NCBI GenBank assembly: GCA_949282305.1
Contig: CASDPB010000121.1
Span: forward strand, 46,382 to 110,381
DNA: 64,000 bases
From: an uncultured Lentisphaeria bacterium
GTDB taxonomy: Bacteria > Verrucomicrobiota > Lentisphaeria > Victivallales > UBA1829
Direction of reading: 5' to 3'
Positions 16,584-24,698 of the stretch are shown one piece after another. Every line of letters begins with the position of its first letter. Position 1 is the first letter of the stretch. Both the position numbers and the translations under genes were made by a program. The notes below the pieces were generated by a model. The model ran no database searches. It saw only the letters and a program-made list of their open reading frames with translations, and was not told where the DNA came from.

Positions 16584-16606
16584 AATCCGATCCTTTCAAT
16601 CTGTTC

Positions 16607-17488
16607 TTAATTGTTGTCTGTGTTTTCTTCATAGTCTACAGCAAATGATTCGGAGGTGTTCGTGTCTCCGTCAAATGGATCAAGTCCCCCGATGCTGTAT
16701 GCGAGACGTCCGGAGTCACTGGAGCTGACACCGATGTAGGCGGGTTTTTCATTGGAGACATGACCGTCCGCCCATGCTATATTGGCTGACTTGCCGCTGT
16801 GGCGGAAACAAGTCTGGCAGTTGTCAATCAGGTGAAGCAAAATGACATCACCTGCCGAAATCGAGTCGGCGGACATTGATTTTCCAGCGGAATCGCCAAA
16901 ACTGACAAGCGAAGAAGGCCTTTTGACTCTTCCCGCCTTGACCATCGGAGAGTTTACGGACATCCCTCCCATGGAAAATCCCGCGACCCATCCGTGCAGG
17001 GAGGAATTGGCGCCATAACCGCTTCCCGAAGCGTTCGTGACATCATCCCCTTTGAGAAGCATAAGTTTTTCAATGGAGGGATCAGGACAGAAGAATATGT
17101 TGGTTGTCCTCTGTGCCTGCATCTTCGCATCTTGTCCAACTCTTTTCAGATAGGCGGCCAGGTATCCGTCCTGGGTGTAGTCGAAACCGGTGCTGGGAGA
17201 ACCCGCCCCGAACCACGTCCGGAAAATTCCGTCTGCGGATGGAGTCATTCCCGGACTCATGCCATGAGACATCGGGCAGAAATATCCATAATCGCTCTGA
17301 TAAAATGAATCCGCCGTTCCGATCTGTTTCAGCCTTGATGCACATGAAATGGACACTGCGCGTGCTCTTGCGCTGCTCAGCGCCGGCATCAACAGCCCTG
17401 CCAGAATGGCAATGATCGCCACAACGACCAGGAGCTCGATAAGGGTGAAATTCATTCTGCTGCAACTTGAAAAAGCTGCACGTTTCAT
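16607..17488 (-). CDS. Prepilin-type protein with H-X9-DG motif (DUF1559-like)
   Basis: A 293-residue pseudopilin of the large class common in Lentisphaerae, Planctomycetes and Verrucomicrobia. It has MNFTLIELLVVVAIIAILAG (prepilin site, Glu at +5, membrane helix) preceded by a 12-residue leader, PSSLVSFGDSAGKS in the middle and the signature RHSGKSANIAWADGHV (His-X9-Asp-Gly). ATG 17488 is chosen because AAGGAG lies nine bases upstream; an earlier ATG overlaps that site. It leads a transcription unit with the small exported protein and the chelatase. Confidence 0.88.
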   Translation of the reverse strand: MKRAAFSSCSRMNFTLIELLVVVAIIAILAGLLMPALSSARARAVSISCASRLKQIGTADSFYQSDYGYFCPMSHGMSPGMTPSADGIFRTWFGAGSPSTGFDYTQDGYLAAYLKRVGQDAKMQAQRTTNIFFCPDPSIEKLMLLKGDDVTNASGSGYGANSSLHGWVAGFSMGGMSVNSPMVKAGRVKRPSSLVSFGDSAGKSMSADSISAGDVILLHLIDNCQTCFRHSGKSANIAWADGHVSNEKPAYIGVSSSDSGRLAYSIGGLDPFDGDTNTSESFAVDYEENTDNN

Positions 17489-17519
17489 AATTCTGATCTC
17501 CTTCATATTTAAGTAAATT

Positions 17520-17537
17520 AATTAGTTTTGACTAATT
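17520..17537. promoter_or_regulatory. FNR/CRP-geometry palindrome before the chelatase operon
   Basis: AATTAGT-TTTG-ACTAATT, a perfect 18-base palindrome whose inner half-sites TTAGT-N4-ACTAA have the spacing of CRP/FNR-family sites. It is centred 40 bases upstream of the pseudopilin ATG, where it would overlap the core promoter. Confidence 0.45.
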
Positions 17538-17920
17538 TAATGATTTCAAAAAAATCCGGGCCGAATGTCCGGCTCTGATTTTTTGCGGTATTAATGTATC
17601 GGTCTTTTCAAGGAATTCAAGCTGATAATTTAGAAATATCTAATTATTTTTTGTTTTCCGGAAAACGCTTCCTCTCCTTCTTCAACTGGAAATGACGAAA
17701 ATGCCGTGCCTTCTGAGTTTCCGTCTTGCGCAGTTGGTCAACGGCGGCATTGGAAGTCCTGCACAATTATCCTTCTGAATCGGGAGCCGTATCGGTTCGG
17801 AGAGAGAGGCATGGTGAAAACGATGGAAAAGCCGGGACCCGGCATTGAGACCGACCGCGTAAAACTGAAAAAATATGCGTCGGAACGCCTGGAGATCCGC
17901 TGAAAAACTGCGGAAAAGGA

Positions 17921-17959
17921 TAACGCAGGAAGCATTGAGTGAGAATGCTTCCTGCGTTA
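17921..17959 (-). terminator. Rho-independent terminator after the small membrane protein
   Basis: TAACGCAGGAAGCATT/AATGCTTCCTGCGTTA, a perfect 16-bp stem with a 7-base loop. On the minus strand it is followed by TCCTTTTCCGCAGTTTTTC. Confidence 0.75.
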
Positions 17960-17979
17960 TGGGTTCTGTATTTCTCCTG

Positions 17980-18285
17980 TCAAACGGTTTGTCCTTCCGC
18001 TTTGACAAGACCAGCCTTCTTTTTGTTCCGGTGCTGGTAATAGAGGCAGAGCACCGTATCGGTTGCCACAAGGAGCCCGTTCAGGAGGTAGAGCCAGAAG
18101 ACGAAATCAAATTTTCCGGTGATCTTGTAAAGACATCCCGCGATGTATCCGATGATGATCAGGCAGAGAAAAATGTAACTTTTTCCCGCGGGATTCTTGA
18201 CCTTGACAGTCTTCATAATGGCGAAAGGCCAGCTGAAACCGAAGCAGATCAGCATGAGGGCCTCGAAAATACTGGGCAGCGGCAT
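17980..18285 (-). CDS. Small three-helix membrane protein, PQ-loop/SemiSWEET-like
   Basis: A 101-residue protein with three hydrophobic helices. The pattern ICFGFSWPFAIMKTVKVKNP, a short polar stretch GKS, then IFLCLIIIGYIAGCLYK and a third helix VFWLYLLNGLLVATDTVLCL resembles one half of a SWEET/PQ-loop transporter, with Trp-Pro at the place of Pro-Gln. Such half-size proteins act as dimers; any sugar transport here is inference. ATG 18285 has GGGAG eight bases upstream; the longer reading from 18336 lacks a site. Terminator at 17921-17959. Confidence 0.65.
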   Translation of the reverse strand: MPLPSIFEALMLICFGFSWPFAIMKTVKVKNPAGKSYIFLCLIIIGYIAGCLYKITGKFDFVFWLYLLNGLLVATDTVLCLYYQHRNKKKAGLVKAEGQTV

Positions 18286-18616
18286 AAGAAAAACTCCCTG
18301 GTTTCCTTGTTGTAACACGGAAAGAGTAATATACATTCATGAGCAGTCTTGTCAACCGTTTTTCCGAAGATTCTTTTTTTCGCGGAGGCGGGTATGGAGG
18401 AACTGCGGTCTTCTGCCGGTATGCCGGATTTCTCATCCGCTTCCGCATGTCGGCATTGTTCAGTGTCTCCCGCAGGTTTATCCGGGGGTGGAAATATTGA
18501 AAAATTAAAAAAAATGAGTTTTTATTGATTTGGGACTTGCGATTTTAAAATTCCGCATTAAATTTAATCCCATTGTTTTTTAACAGGAAACTATCTATTT
18601 AGGAAAAGAGTCTTTC
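18286..18616. other. Intergenic region, 331 bases
   Basis: Lies between the divergent small membrane protein and the ribosomal microprotein. The last 130 bases are very AT-rich and should carry the promoter of the microprotein gene, but no box pair near consensus stands out. No gene is seen. Confidence 0.5.
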
Positions 18617-18706
18617 ATGGGAAACCTCAGAAAAAAACGTCGCACGAAAATAGCTCAGCATAAACGCAAAAAAATGCGTAAGGCTATGCGTCACAAGAAC
18701 AAGTAA
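18617..18706 (+). CDS. mS38/AURKAIP1-like (COX24 C-terminal) ribosomal microprotein
   Basis: A 29-residue, extremely basic protein beginning MGNLRKKRRTKIAQHKRKK and ending RHKNK. Two thirds of residues are Lys, Arg or His. This matches the short bacterial AURKAIP1/COX24-domain proteins, the counterpart of mitochondrial ribosomal protein mS38, which bind the small ribosomal subunit. AGGAAAAGAG precedes the ATG. It is followed by a small hairpin with four T (18738-18759) and then the TPR gene. Short length makes it easy to miss; the sequence character makes it convincing. Confidence 0.85.
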   Translation: MGNLRKKRRTKIAQHKRKKMRKAMRHKNK

Positions 18707-18737
18707 TACGTGTCTTTCTTCAGCGCATGAAATTTGC

Positions 18738-18759
18738 GGGAGAGCGCAGTCTCTCTTTT
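18738..18759 (+). terminator. Weak terminator after the microprotein gene
   Basis: GAGAG-CGCAGT-CTCTC followed by TTTT. The short stem suggests partial termination before the TPR gene. Confidence 0.4.
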
Positions 18760-18771
18760 GGCGCGTATCTG

Positions 18772-18831
18772 CGGTATTCCTTCTCATAAGGCCGTCCTGA
18801 TGGAGTGCTTTCTGTTATGGAAGGAATACCG
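18772..18831 (+). promoter_or_regulatory. RBS-masking inverted repeat before the TPR gene
   Basis: CGGTATTCCTT (18772-18782) and AAGGAATACCG (18821-18831) form a perfect 11-bp stem. The right arm is the AAGGA ribosome site of the gene starting at 18834, so folding would block translation. Confidence 0.55.
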
Positions 18832-18833
18832 TA

Positions 18834-20630
18834 ATGTTTGTACATCCGCCGGGAAAAGTGTTTTTACTGTTTTTTATTGCGGCTTTCGGTTTTTTCTCGT
18901 GTACAGTTTCGGCTTCAGACATTATTTCCGACACGCAGCAGGAGGAACCGGATGCCGTCTGGGACATTGTCCTTTCGGAGCAGGAGGAACGTTCCATTGA
19001 AAACAATACCGTTTTTTATGCCGTGCTCAATGAATTGAGCCGGACACACACTTTCACGGACGCTCAGATCAAAAAACTTTTTGAAGTGCTCGACAGGACT
19101 CCGGACTCGCCGTTTCTCATCGCGAATCTGCTTTCTGAATTCCGGCCGGGCAGGAAAGCGGAGTTGCTGACGGAACAATTTTTCGCTCTTGCGCAGAAGC
19201 ATCCCGTCCGTTTCATGCTGACGGCGGTTGCCGCCGATCTGCTTCAGATGCAGCAGCGCAATCAGGACGCCCTTTCCCTGCTCCGGAAAGCCGCGGATTG
19301 TCTGATGGATGCGGAAAACCGGGAGAAGCTGCTTCAAGGACAGTCGAACTATGCGGAATATGTTCTTCTGAAGTACGCGATTCTGCTTGCCGTGGAAAAG
19401 GATTATGCGAATTCCGAAAAGCTGATTCAGGAGATAGCCTCATGGGAGCTGTTCCAAGACGATCTCTTTCTCAGGCAGCTGAGTCTCATCAATTACGCCG
19501 CGATGTGCAAAAACGCTTCGGACAGCCGTTTCCTGTGGATTTTCCCCTCTGAAAAGGAGAAAATGCGTGAAAAGTTCAACGAAACTGCGGAAGAGTATCT
19601 GCGGGGGCTTGCCGCGATTCAGCAAAAGGGGGAAAACGTCGATCTCAGAAAAAACAACGCCGCATTGAGTCTTCTTGCATTGGAAAATCATCCCGGAGCG
19701 GATTCCGCAGTTCTTGGAAATCTTCTGAACAATCCGGCGGATGTACCTTCGATGCTTTATCTGGCGGAACATTATATGCGCCGGAAGGAACCGGCATTGG
19801 CGGCGCGTGCCTGGAAACAGATTTTTCAAATGACGCAGAATCAGCCGCTCTGGTTCTACCTTGCCTATGGAAATGCCCTTTCCGCCGCCGGAATGACCGG
19901 AGAGGCTATCCGCCTGTACGAACTTGCCCGGCTCATGGCTCCCGCGGACGATCATCTCAAACTGCGGATCGGACAGCTTCTTTACGGCGAGGGAAAATAT
20001 CAGGATGCGCTGGATGCCGTCCGTGAAGTTCCGACGTCCGGAGCACGTTATCTTGCGGCGCTCTGCTGCCATTTCCTCAACAAACCGGAAGAATCCCTGA
20101 AATTTTTTGAAGCGTTCTTTGCCGATCCGAAAGGTGCCGATCCTTCCGTTTCGGATTACATGCTGCTGTTTTACGCTGAAAATGCGGAGAAGGCGGAAAA
20201 GTATCAGCTTGCGGAGCGGATTGCGCGCGACTGCCTGAAAAAGAATCCGGATTCTCCCGACGCCCTGAATTATCTCGGCTACACCTTTGCAGAGCGCAAT
20301 ACGAATCTGGATGAGGCGGAAAAACTGATCCGCCGCGCTCTGGAACTCAAGCCGGAAAACCGGGATTATCAGGATTCCATGGCGTGGCTGCTCTACCGCA
20401 GGAAACAATATAAGGAAGCGCTGGAATGGATGAAAAAGGCGATGTCGTCCCGACCGGAAGAAGCATTCAGCGCAACCATTTACGATCATGCGGGCGATAT
20501 TTACCACGCTCTCGGCGATGTGAAGAACGCGGTTCGCTGCTGGAAAGAGGCTGTCACGAATTACAGTCCCGAACCTGTCGACATCACTAAAATACTCAGG
20601 AAAATCAAGGACGCTGGCGGAAAATGGTGA
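18834..20630 (+). CDS. Exported TPR-repeat protein
   Basis: A 598-residue protein with an N-terminal signal (VFLLFFIAAFGFFSCTVSAS; the Cys could make it a lipoprotein) and tandem tetratricopeptide repeats. Clear TPR units lie in the last third: NPDSPDALNYLGYTFAE, LDEAEKLIRRALELKPEN, YKEALEWMKKAMSSRPEE, AGDIYHALGDVKNAVRCWKEA. These make a protein-protein scaffold in the periplasm or outer membrane; partners are unknown. The last codons overlap the start of the LD-carboxypeptidase gene by seven bases, which suggests a common job in envelope assembly. Its ribosome site is inside an inverted repeat. Confidence 0.85.
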   Translation: MFVHPPGKVFLLFFIAAFGFFSCTVSASDIISDTQQEEPDAVWDIVLSEQEERSIENNTVFYAVLNELSRTHTFTDAQIKKLFEVLDRTPDSPFLIANLLSEFRPGRKAELLTEQFFALAQKHPVRFMLTAVAADLLQMQQRNQDALSLLRKAADCLMDAENREKLLQGQSNYAEYVLLKYAILLAVEKDYANSEKLIQEIASWELFQDDLFLRQLSLINYAAMCKNASDSRFLWIFPSEKEKMREKFNETAEEYLRGLAAIQQKGENVDLRKNNAALSLLALENHPGADSAVLGNLLNNPADVPSMLYLAEHYMRRKEPALAARAWKQIFQMTQNQPLWFYLAYGNALSAAGMTGEAIRLYELARLMAPADDHLKLRIGQLLYGEGKYQDALDAVREVPTSGARYLAALCCHFLNKPEESLKFFEAFFADPKGADPSVSDYMLLFYAENAEKAEKYQLAERIARDCLKKNPDSPDALNYLGYTFAERNTNLDEAEKLIRRALELKPENRDYQDSMAWLLYRRKQYKEALEWMKKAMSSRPEEAFSATIYDHAGDIYHALGDVKNAVRCWKEAVTNYSPEPVDITKILRKIKDAGGKW

Positions 20631-21529
20631 AAAATCCCTTCCCTTCCTCTGTCCGCAGAATCGGCGTTCCCGCGCCCGCCGGTCTTCCCGACCGGAAACG
20701 GCTGGACGATTCACTTGCCCTGCTTCGTTCCTTTGGAATTGAAACGGTTCCCGGCAGACATATCTTCGCCGAATCCGAGGAGTCCTACTTCGCCTCATCC
20801 AAAGAGAACCGGGCGGAAGATTTCAATGCTTTTCTTCATGATCCGTCCATTGACCTGATTCTCTGCGCACGCGGCGGCTACGGTTCCATGCAGCTCCTGC
20901 CCCTGATTGACTGGGAGACGCTGAGACGGCGTAATCTTCCGGTTGTCGGGTTCAGCGACATCACGGCGGTTCATCTGGCGATGCTCAGAAAAAAAGCCGG
21001 GATTCCGATTGCTTCGCAAATGGCGGCGCGTCTTTCGACGGCGCTTGCGGACAGGCGGACCGCGGACTCCATGGAACGGGCGATCGGTCTGGCACTTCAT
21101 CCCGGGACCGCATCTTTCCGGGAAGTCGCAGCCCTTTCCCCCGTCGGCAGCGCCGGAGATGCCGGGGGCAAAATCATCTGTGCGAACCTGACCATGCTGA
21201 TTGCATTGATGGGAACCGGGTATCTGCCGTCTTTCCGGAATAAGATTGTAATTCTGGAAGACGTCGGCGAACCGCCGCGCAAGCTCGACCGGGCACTGGT
21301 TCAGCTCCGGCTGGCGGAAACTTTTTCCCGCGCATCGGCGGTTCTCTTCGGAGATTATACGGACTGCGGCACACAGGAAGAACACCGGCGCATTTTTGAA
21401 CGTTTTGCCGGAGACATGGAGGTGCCGGTTTATTCCGGGCTCAATTTCGGGCACGACATTCCCTCGCTTTCTTTCGTCTGCGGGGAAGATGCCGTAATCC
21501 GTTCCAATACACTGTTCTGCCGGGGCTGA
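20624..21529 (+). CDS. ldcA: LD-carboxypeptidase, peptidase family S66
   Basis: Muramoyltetrapeptide carboxypeptidase: removes the terminal D-Ala from the tetrapeptide stem during peptidoglycan recycling, in the cytoplasm. The 301-residue protein shows the S66 motifs: ARGGYGSMQLLP, the nucleophile Ser in VVGFSDITAVH, GGKIICANLTML, the catalytic Glu in VILEDVGEPP and the His in NFGHDIPS. It overlaps the upstream TPR gene by seven bases and faces pyrC convergently with only 24 bases between them. Confidence 0.93.
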   Translation: MVKNPFPSSVRRIGVPAPAGLPDRKRLDDSLALLRSFGIETVPGRHIFAESEESYFASSKENRAEDFNAFLHDPSIDLILCARGGYGSMQLLPLIDWETLRRRNLPVVGFSDITAVHLAMLRKKAGIPIASQMAARLSTALADRRTADSMERAIGLALHPGTASFREVAALSPVGSAGDAGGKIICANLTMLIALMGTGYLPSFRNKIVILEDVGEPPRKLDRALVQLRLAETFSRASAVLFGDYTDCGTQEEHRRIFERFAGDMEVPVYSGLNFGHDIPSLSFVCGEDAVIRSNTLFCRG

Positions 21530-21553
21530 CCGCCCGGTCACAGGATCCGCGGA

Positions 21554-22843
21554 TCACCCTTTCCTCAGATTGTCCAGCAGACTGAAGACACATCTGCCGT
21601 CCACGATTGTTCCGACCGCAAGTCCTTTGTAGCGATAGCCGTTGAACGGCGTATTGCGTGACTTGGAATAGAATTTATCCGCATCCACAACGCCTTCCCT
21701 TTCAGGATCAAGAATTGTAATATCCGCAGGACGCCCGTTTTCCAGGGTGCCGATCGGCATTCCCAGGACGTCCGCGGGTCCTTTGGTGAATTTGGAGATC
21801 AGGGAAGACAGGTCCAGATATCCTTTATGATAGAGTTCCGTAAAGCAGACCGGAACCGCCGTTTCAAGTCCGATGATGCCGAACGGAGCGTAATCGAACT
21901 CCACCGCCTTGGCGGTGTTCGTGTGCGGCGCATGATCCGTGGCTATGACCGTGATCGTTCCGTCGCGCAGGCCTTCAATGACCGCCAGACGATCCTCCTC
22001 GGAGCGCAGGGGCGGATTCATTTTGTAGTTGGTGTCGAATTTCTTGATCTCGACATCCGTCAGGGAAATATGATGGGGCGTCGCTTCCGCCGTAATCTGA
22101 ACGCCTTCTTTCTGCGCTTTGCGGATGATTGACAGCGAACCTTTTGTGGAAACATGCTGAATATGCACTTTCCAGTCTGCGGTTCTGGCAAGGATCGCAT
22201 CGCGGGCGACGATGAGCTCCTCCGCCGCCGCAGCCATGCCCTTCATTCCCAGAAATACCGACCAGTGTCCTTCGTGCATGACGCCGCCGCTGGCAAGAAC
22301 CGTGTCTTCGCAGTGGTCGAGAATCGGCAGTTTGAATGTGCGGGAATATTCGATCACATGACGCATGAGTTCATGATTCTGAACACATTTCCCGTCATCG
22401 GAAAGCGCAACGACTCCGGCGGCTTTCAGTCCTCCGATGCCCGCCATTTCCTGACCTTCCAGTCCTTTGGTGATCGCACCGCAGGGAAGCACTTTGACAA
22501 CGCCCTCCGCCTGAGCATAAGTCCTGATGTAATGGATGGTGCCGGGATTGTCCGCGCATGGATTTGTATTCGGCATGGAGACAATGGACGTGAATCCGCC
22601 TGCCGCCGCCGCCAGCGTTCCTGTATGAATGGTTTCCGCATCCGTTTTTCCGGGCTGCCGGAGATGGACATGCAGATCAATGAATCCGGGGGCGAGAACG
22701 TATCCCGCCAGATCAATGACTTCCGCATCCTTTAATGCTGCGGGATCGGCGAACACGCCGTTCTCCACCCCGATGTCCATGACTTCGTCGATATTCCGCG
22801 CGGGATCGACCACACGCGCGCCTTTGTAAATTTTTCTGCTCAT
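21554..22843 (-). CDS. pyrC: Dihydroorotase
   Basis: Third step of pyrimidine synthesis: cyclisation of carbamoyl-aspartate to dihydroorotate. The 429-residue class I enzyme has the metal-binding FIDLHVHLRQPG, the ligand histidines in VHIQHVSTKGS and TAEATPHHISLTD, and the catalytic Asp in VIATDHAPHT. ATG 22843 overlaps the pyrB stop as ATGA; an in-frame GTG lies nine bases earlier. Third gene of pyrR-pyrB-pyrC. Confidence 0.96.
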   Translation of the reverse strand: MSRKIYKGARVVDPARNIDEVMDIGVENGVFADPAALKDAEVIDLAGYVLAPGFIDLHVHLRQPGKTDAETIHTGTLAAAAGGFTSIVSMPNTNPCADNPGTIHYIRTYAQAEGVVKVLPCGAITKGLEGQEMAGIGGLKAAGVVALSDDGKCVQNHELMRHVIEYSRTFKLPILDHCEDTVLASGGVMHEGHWSVFLGMKGMAAAAEELIVARDAILARTADWKVHIQHVSTKGSLSIIRKAQKEGVQITAEATPHHISLTDVEIKKFDTNYKMNPPLRSEEDRLAVIEGLRDGTITVIATDHAPHTNTAKAVEFDYAPFGIIGLETAVPVCFTELYHKGYLDLSSLISKFTKGPADVLGMPIGTLENGRPADITILDPEREGVVDADKFYSKSRNTPFNGYRYKGLAVGTIVDGRCVFSLLDNLRKG

Positions 22844-23769
22844 TTCAGACACCCCGCTACGAGGAACAACACCGCCATGCGGACGGCAAGTCCATTAGTT
22901 ACCTGTTCAAGAATGACCGACTGCGGACCGTCCGCCAGCGCTGACGCCAGTTCGACGTCGCGGTTGATCGGCCCCGGATGCATAATCAAGGCGTCCGGTT
23001 TGATGTATTTGAGGCTCTCTTTGTTGAGGCCGAAGATTTTTGCATATTCGCCTGTGCTCGGGAAAAAACCGCTCCGCTGACGTTCATGCTGAATTCGCAG
23101 AAGATTTACGACGTCAGCGCCTTCCAGCGCTTCTGTCAGGTTGTCGCAGACCCGGACTCCGGCGGCTGCGAATTCGCGCGGAACCAGAGTGGACGGACCG
23201 GCGAAGGTCACATTCGCGCCGAGCTTGAGAAGCCCCCACATGTCGCTTCTTGCGACACGGCTGTGAAGAATGTCGCCGATGATCGACACATTCAGTCCTT
23301 TCAGGGTGCCTTTCTTTTCGCGCATGGTGAAAAGGTCGAGCAGAGCCTGCGTCGGATGGCTGTGTGCGCCGTCTCCGGCATTGACGATGCCGCAGCGGAC
23401 GCGCGGGGCGAGAAAGTTCGGAGCGCCCGCCGCGGAGTGGCGCAGCACGACCAGATCCGCCTGGAGCGCTTCGATGTTTCTGACGGTGTCAAGCAGTGTT
23501 TCCCCTTTGCGCAGGCTGCTTGCTTCCGCGCTGATGTTGATGATGTCGGCGCTGAGGCGCTGTTCCGCAAGCTCGAAGGAAATGCGCGTGCGCGTGCTCG
23601 GTTCGATGAACAGGTTGACAACGGTTTTTCCGCGCAGCGCGGGCACCTTTTTGATCTTGCGCTGGGAGACTTTTTTGAACTCCTCCGCCGTATCCAGAAT
23701 AAATGCAATTTCTTCCGCCGAGAGGTCATAGAGACTCAGCAGATCTTTTTTTGTCCACGGATTGTTCAT
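22840..23769 (-). CDS. pyrB: Aspartate carbamoyltransferase catalytic subunit
   Basis: Joins carbamoyl phosphate and aspartate, the committed step of pyrimidine synthesis. The 309-residue protein has the carbamoyl-phosphate loop EPSTRTRISFE, the SSLRKGETLLDT loop, DGAHSHPTQALLDLF and the late MHPGPINRDVE. No regulatory PyrI subunit is present nearby, in line with control through PyrR. It overlaps pyrR and pyrC by ATGA on both sides, which indicates tight translational coupling. Confidence 0.96.
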   Translation of the reverse strand: MNNPWTKKDLLSLYDLSAEEIAFILDTAEEFKKVSQRKIKKVPALRGKTVVNLFIEPSTRTRISFELAEQRLSADIINISAEASSLRKGETLLDTVRNIEALQADLVVLRHSAAGAPNFLAPRVRCGIVNAGDGAHSHPTQALLDLFTMREKKGTLKGLNVSIIGDILHSRVARSDMWGLLKLGANVTFAGPSTLVPREFAAAGVRVCDNLTEALEGADVVNLLRIQHERQRSGFFPSTGEYAKIFGLNKESLKYIKPDALIMHPGPINRDVELASALADGPQSVILEQVTNGLAVRMAVLFLVAGCLK

Positions 23770-24338
23770 GAAATGCTCTCCTTCCTGTTCCGCACCGTAT
23801 ATACATAGTCCTTTTCGCCGCAGTATTCATGCCAGTTGATCTTGATCCGCTCCTCCGGCGGCACATCCACGAACCTGCCGACATAATCGGCATTGATCGG
23901 GAATTCACGCAGCCCGCGGTCAAGCAGAGCCGCGAGACGCACAACGGCGGGGCGTCCGTAATCGGTAATCGCATCCAGAGCCGCGCGGATGGAACGTCCG
24001 CTCTGGAGAACGTCATCGACAAGGATAATGACCTTGCCGTTGATGTCGAACGGAATCCTTGTCTCAAAGATATAGGGCAGGGTTTTGCGCATCCCGATGT
24101 CGTCGCGGTACATGGAGATGTCAAGCGTGCCGAGGGGCGGCAGAAAACGGGCTTTCTTTTCAATGCTTTTCACAAGGCGTTCCGCAAGGGGGACTCCGCC
24201 CCGGTGTATGCCGATGAATACGAAATCATCCTGGTTGGCATACTTGTTTTTTTCACAGATCTCCTGCGCGATTTTGTCGATCAGTGCGGATATTTCGTCC
24301 GCATCCATCAGGTGGGTTTTGTCTGGAGTGGAATCCAT
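23766..24338 (-). CDS. pyrR: Bifunctional pyr operon regulator/uracil phosphoribosyltransferase
   Basis: PyrR binds pyr mRNA when UMP is high and also converts uracil and PRPP to UMP. The 190-residue protein has the phosphoribosyltransferase PRPP loop KVIILVDDVLQSGRSIRAAL, preceded by FIGIHRGGVPLAERL and LDISMYRDDIG, as in characterised PyrR. ATG 24338 is used; an in-frame GTG at 24344 is an alternative. First gene of pyrRBC. A 9-bp inverted repeat at 24349-24385 covers the region just upstream of its start. Confidence 0.93.
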   Translation of the reverse strand: MDSTPDKTHLMDADEISALIDKIAQEICEKNKYANQDDFVFIGIHRGGVPLAERLVKSIEKKARFLPPLGTLDISMYRDDIGMRKTLPYIFETRIPFDINGKVIILVDDVLQSGRSIRAALDAITDYGRPAVVRLAALLDRGLREFPINADYVGRFVDVPPEERIKINWHEYCGEKDYVYTVRNRKESIS

Positions 24339-24348
24339 GTTCACCGTT

Positions 24349-24385
24349 CTTTCCGGATTGAGTTAAATTTACATTGTCCGGAAAG
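24349..24385 (-). promoter_or_regulatory. Leader hairpin over the pyrR ribosome-binding region
   Basis: Minus-strand RNA: CTTTCCGGA (24377-24385) and TCCGGAAAG (24349-24357) give a perfect 9-bp stem with a 19-base loop. The 3' arm holds GGAAAG, the likely ribosome site of pyrR. Confidence 0.5.
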
Positions 24386-24638
24386 GTAACATACCATGCA
24401 ATTTCTTTTTTTCCAGTCTCCGTGTATGCTTTTTTATATTTCGGACTCCCGCAGCGGCAGAGCCTGCATGTCGGGAAAACCTCTTTTCTGTTTCCGCCTC
24501 TTCTGTCAATCGCCTTTTCCTGTGCAATGCGCCTGTTGAGTTTCCCGTGAATGAAAACGGATTTTGTTTTGACTTGCATTCAAAAAACAGGTTGATACCG
24601 CACCGGAGGAATTCAAAGGCGATCCTGTTCTTTTCATC

Positions 24639-24666
24639 TTGAAAAAAACAGTTTCCCTGATATAAT
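24639..24666 (+). promoter_or_regulatory. Sigma-70-type promoter of the EamA gene
   Basis: TTGAAA (24639-24644), 16-base spacer, perfect TATAAT (24661-24666). Predicted start near 24673, 26 bases before the ATG. Confidence 0.75.
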
Positions 24667-24698
24667 ATGCGGCATGATTGAAATCGGGGGCTTTTGGA

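Larger units (their letters stand above)
17489..17979. other. Intergenic region, 490 bases
   Basis: The first part is AT-rich and holds the palindrome at 17520-17537 and the promoter of the pseudopilin operon. The middle holds a 30-codon frame (17811-17903, MVKTMEKPGPGIETDRVKLK at its start, GGAG eight bases upstream) with no recognisable relative. The end holds the terminator at 17921-17959. No larger gene is supported. Confidence 0.5.
24339..24698. other. Intergenic region between pyrR and the EamA gene, 360 bases
   Basis: Contains the pyrR leader with its inverted repeat (24349-24385) and the EamA promoter (24639-24666). A minus-strand frame across 24339-24579 has no recognisable protein and is not annotated. 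No classical PyrR antiterminator sequence was recognised. Confidence 0.5.

Noticed and set aside
24339..24579. Minus-strand frame upstream of pyrR with CRLCRCGSP
   Set aside because: Overlaps the pyrR leader and continues in another frame into pyrR; no ribosome site and no family.
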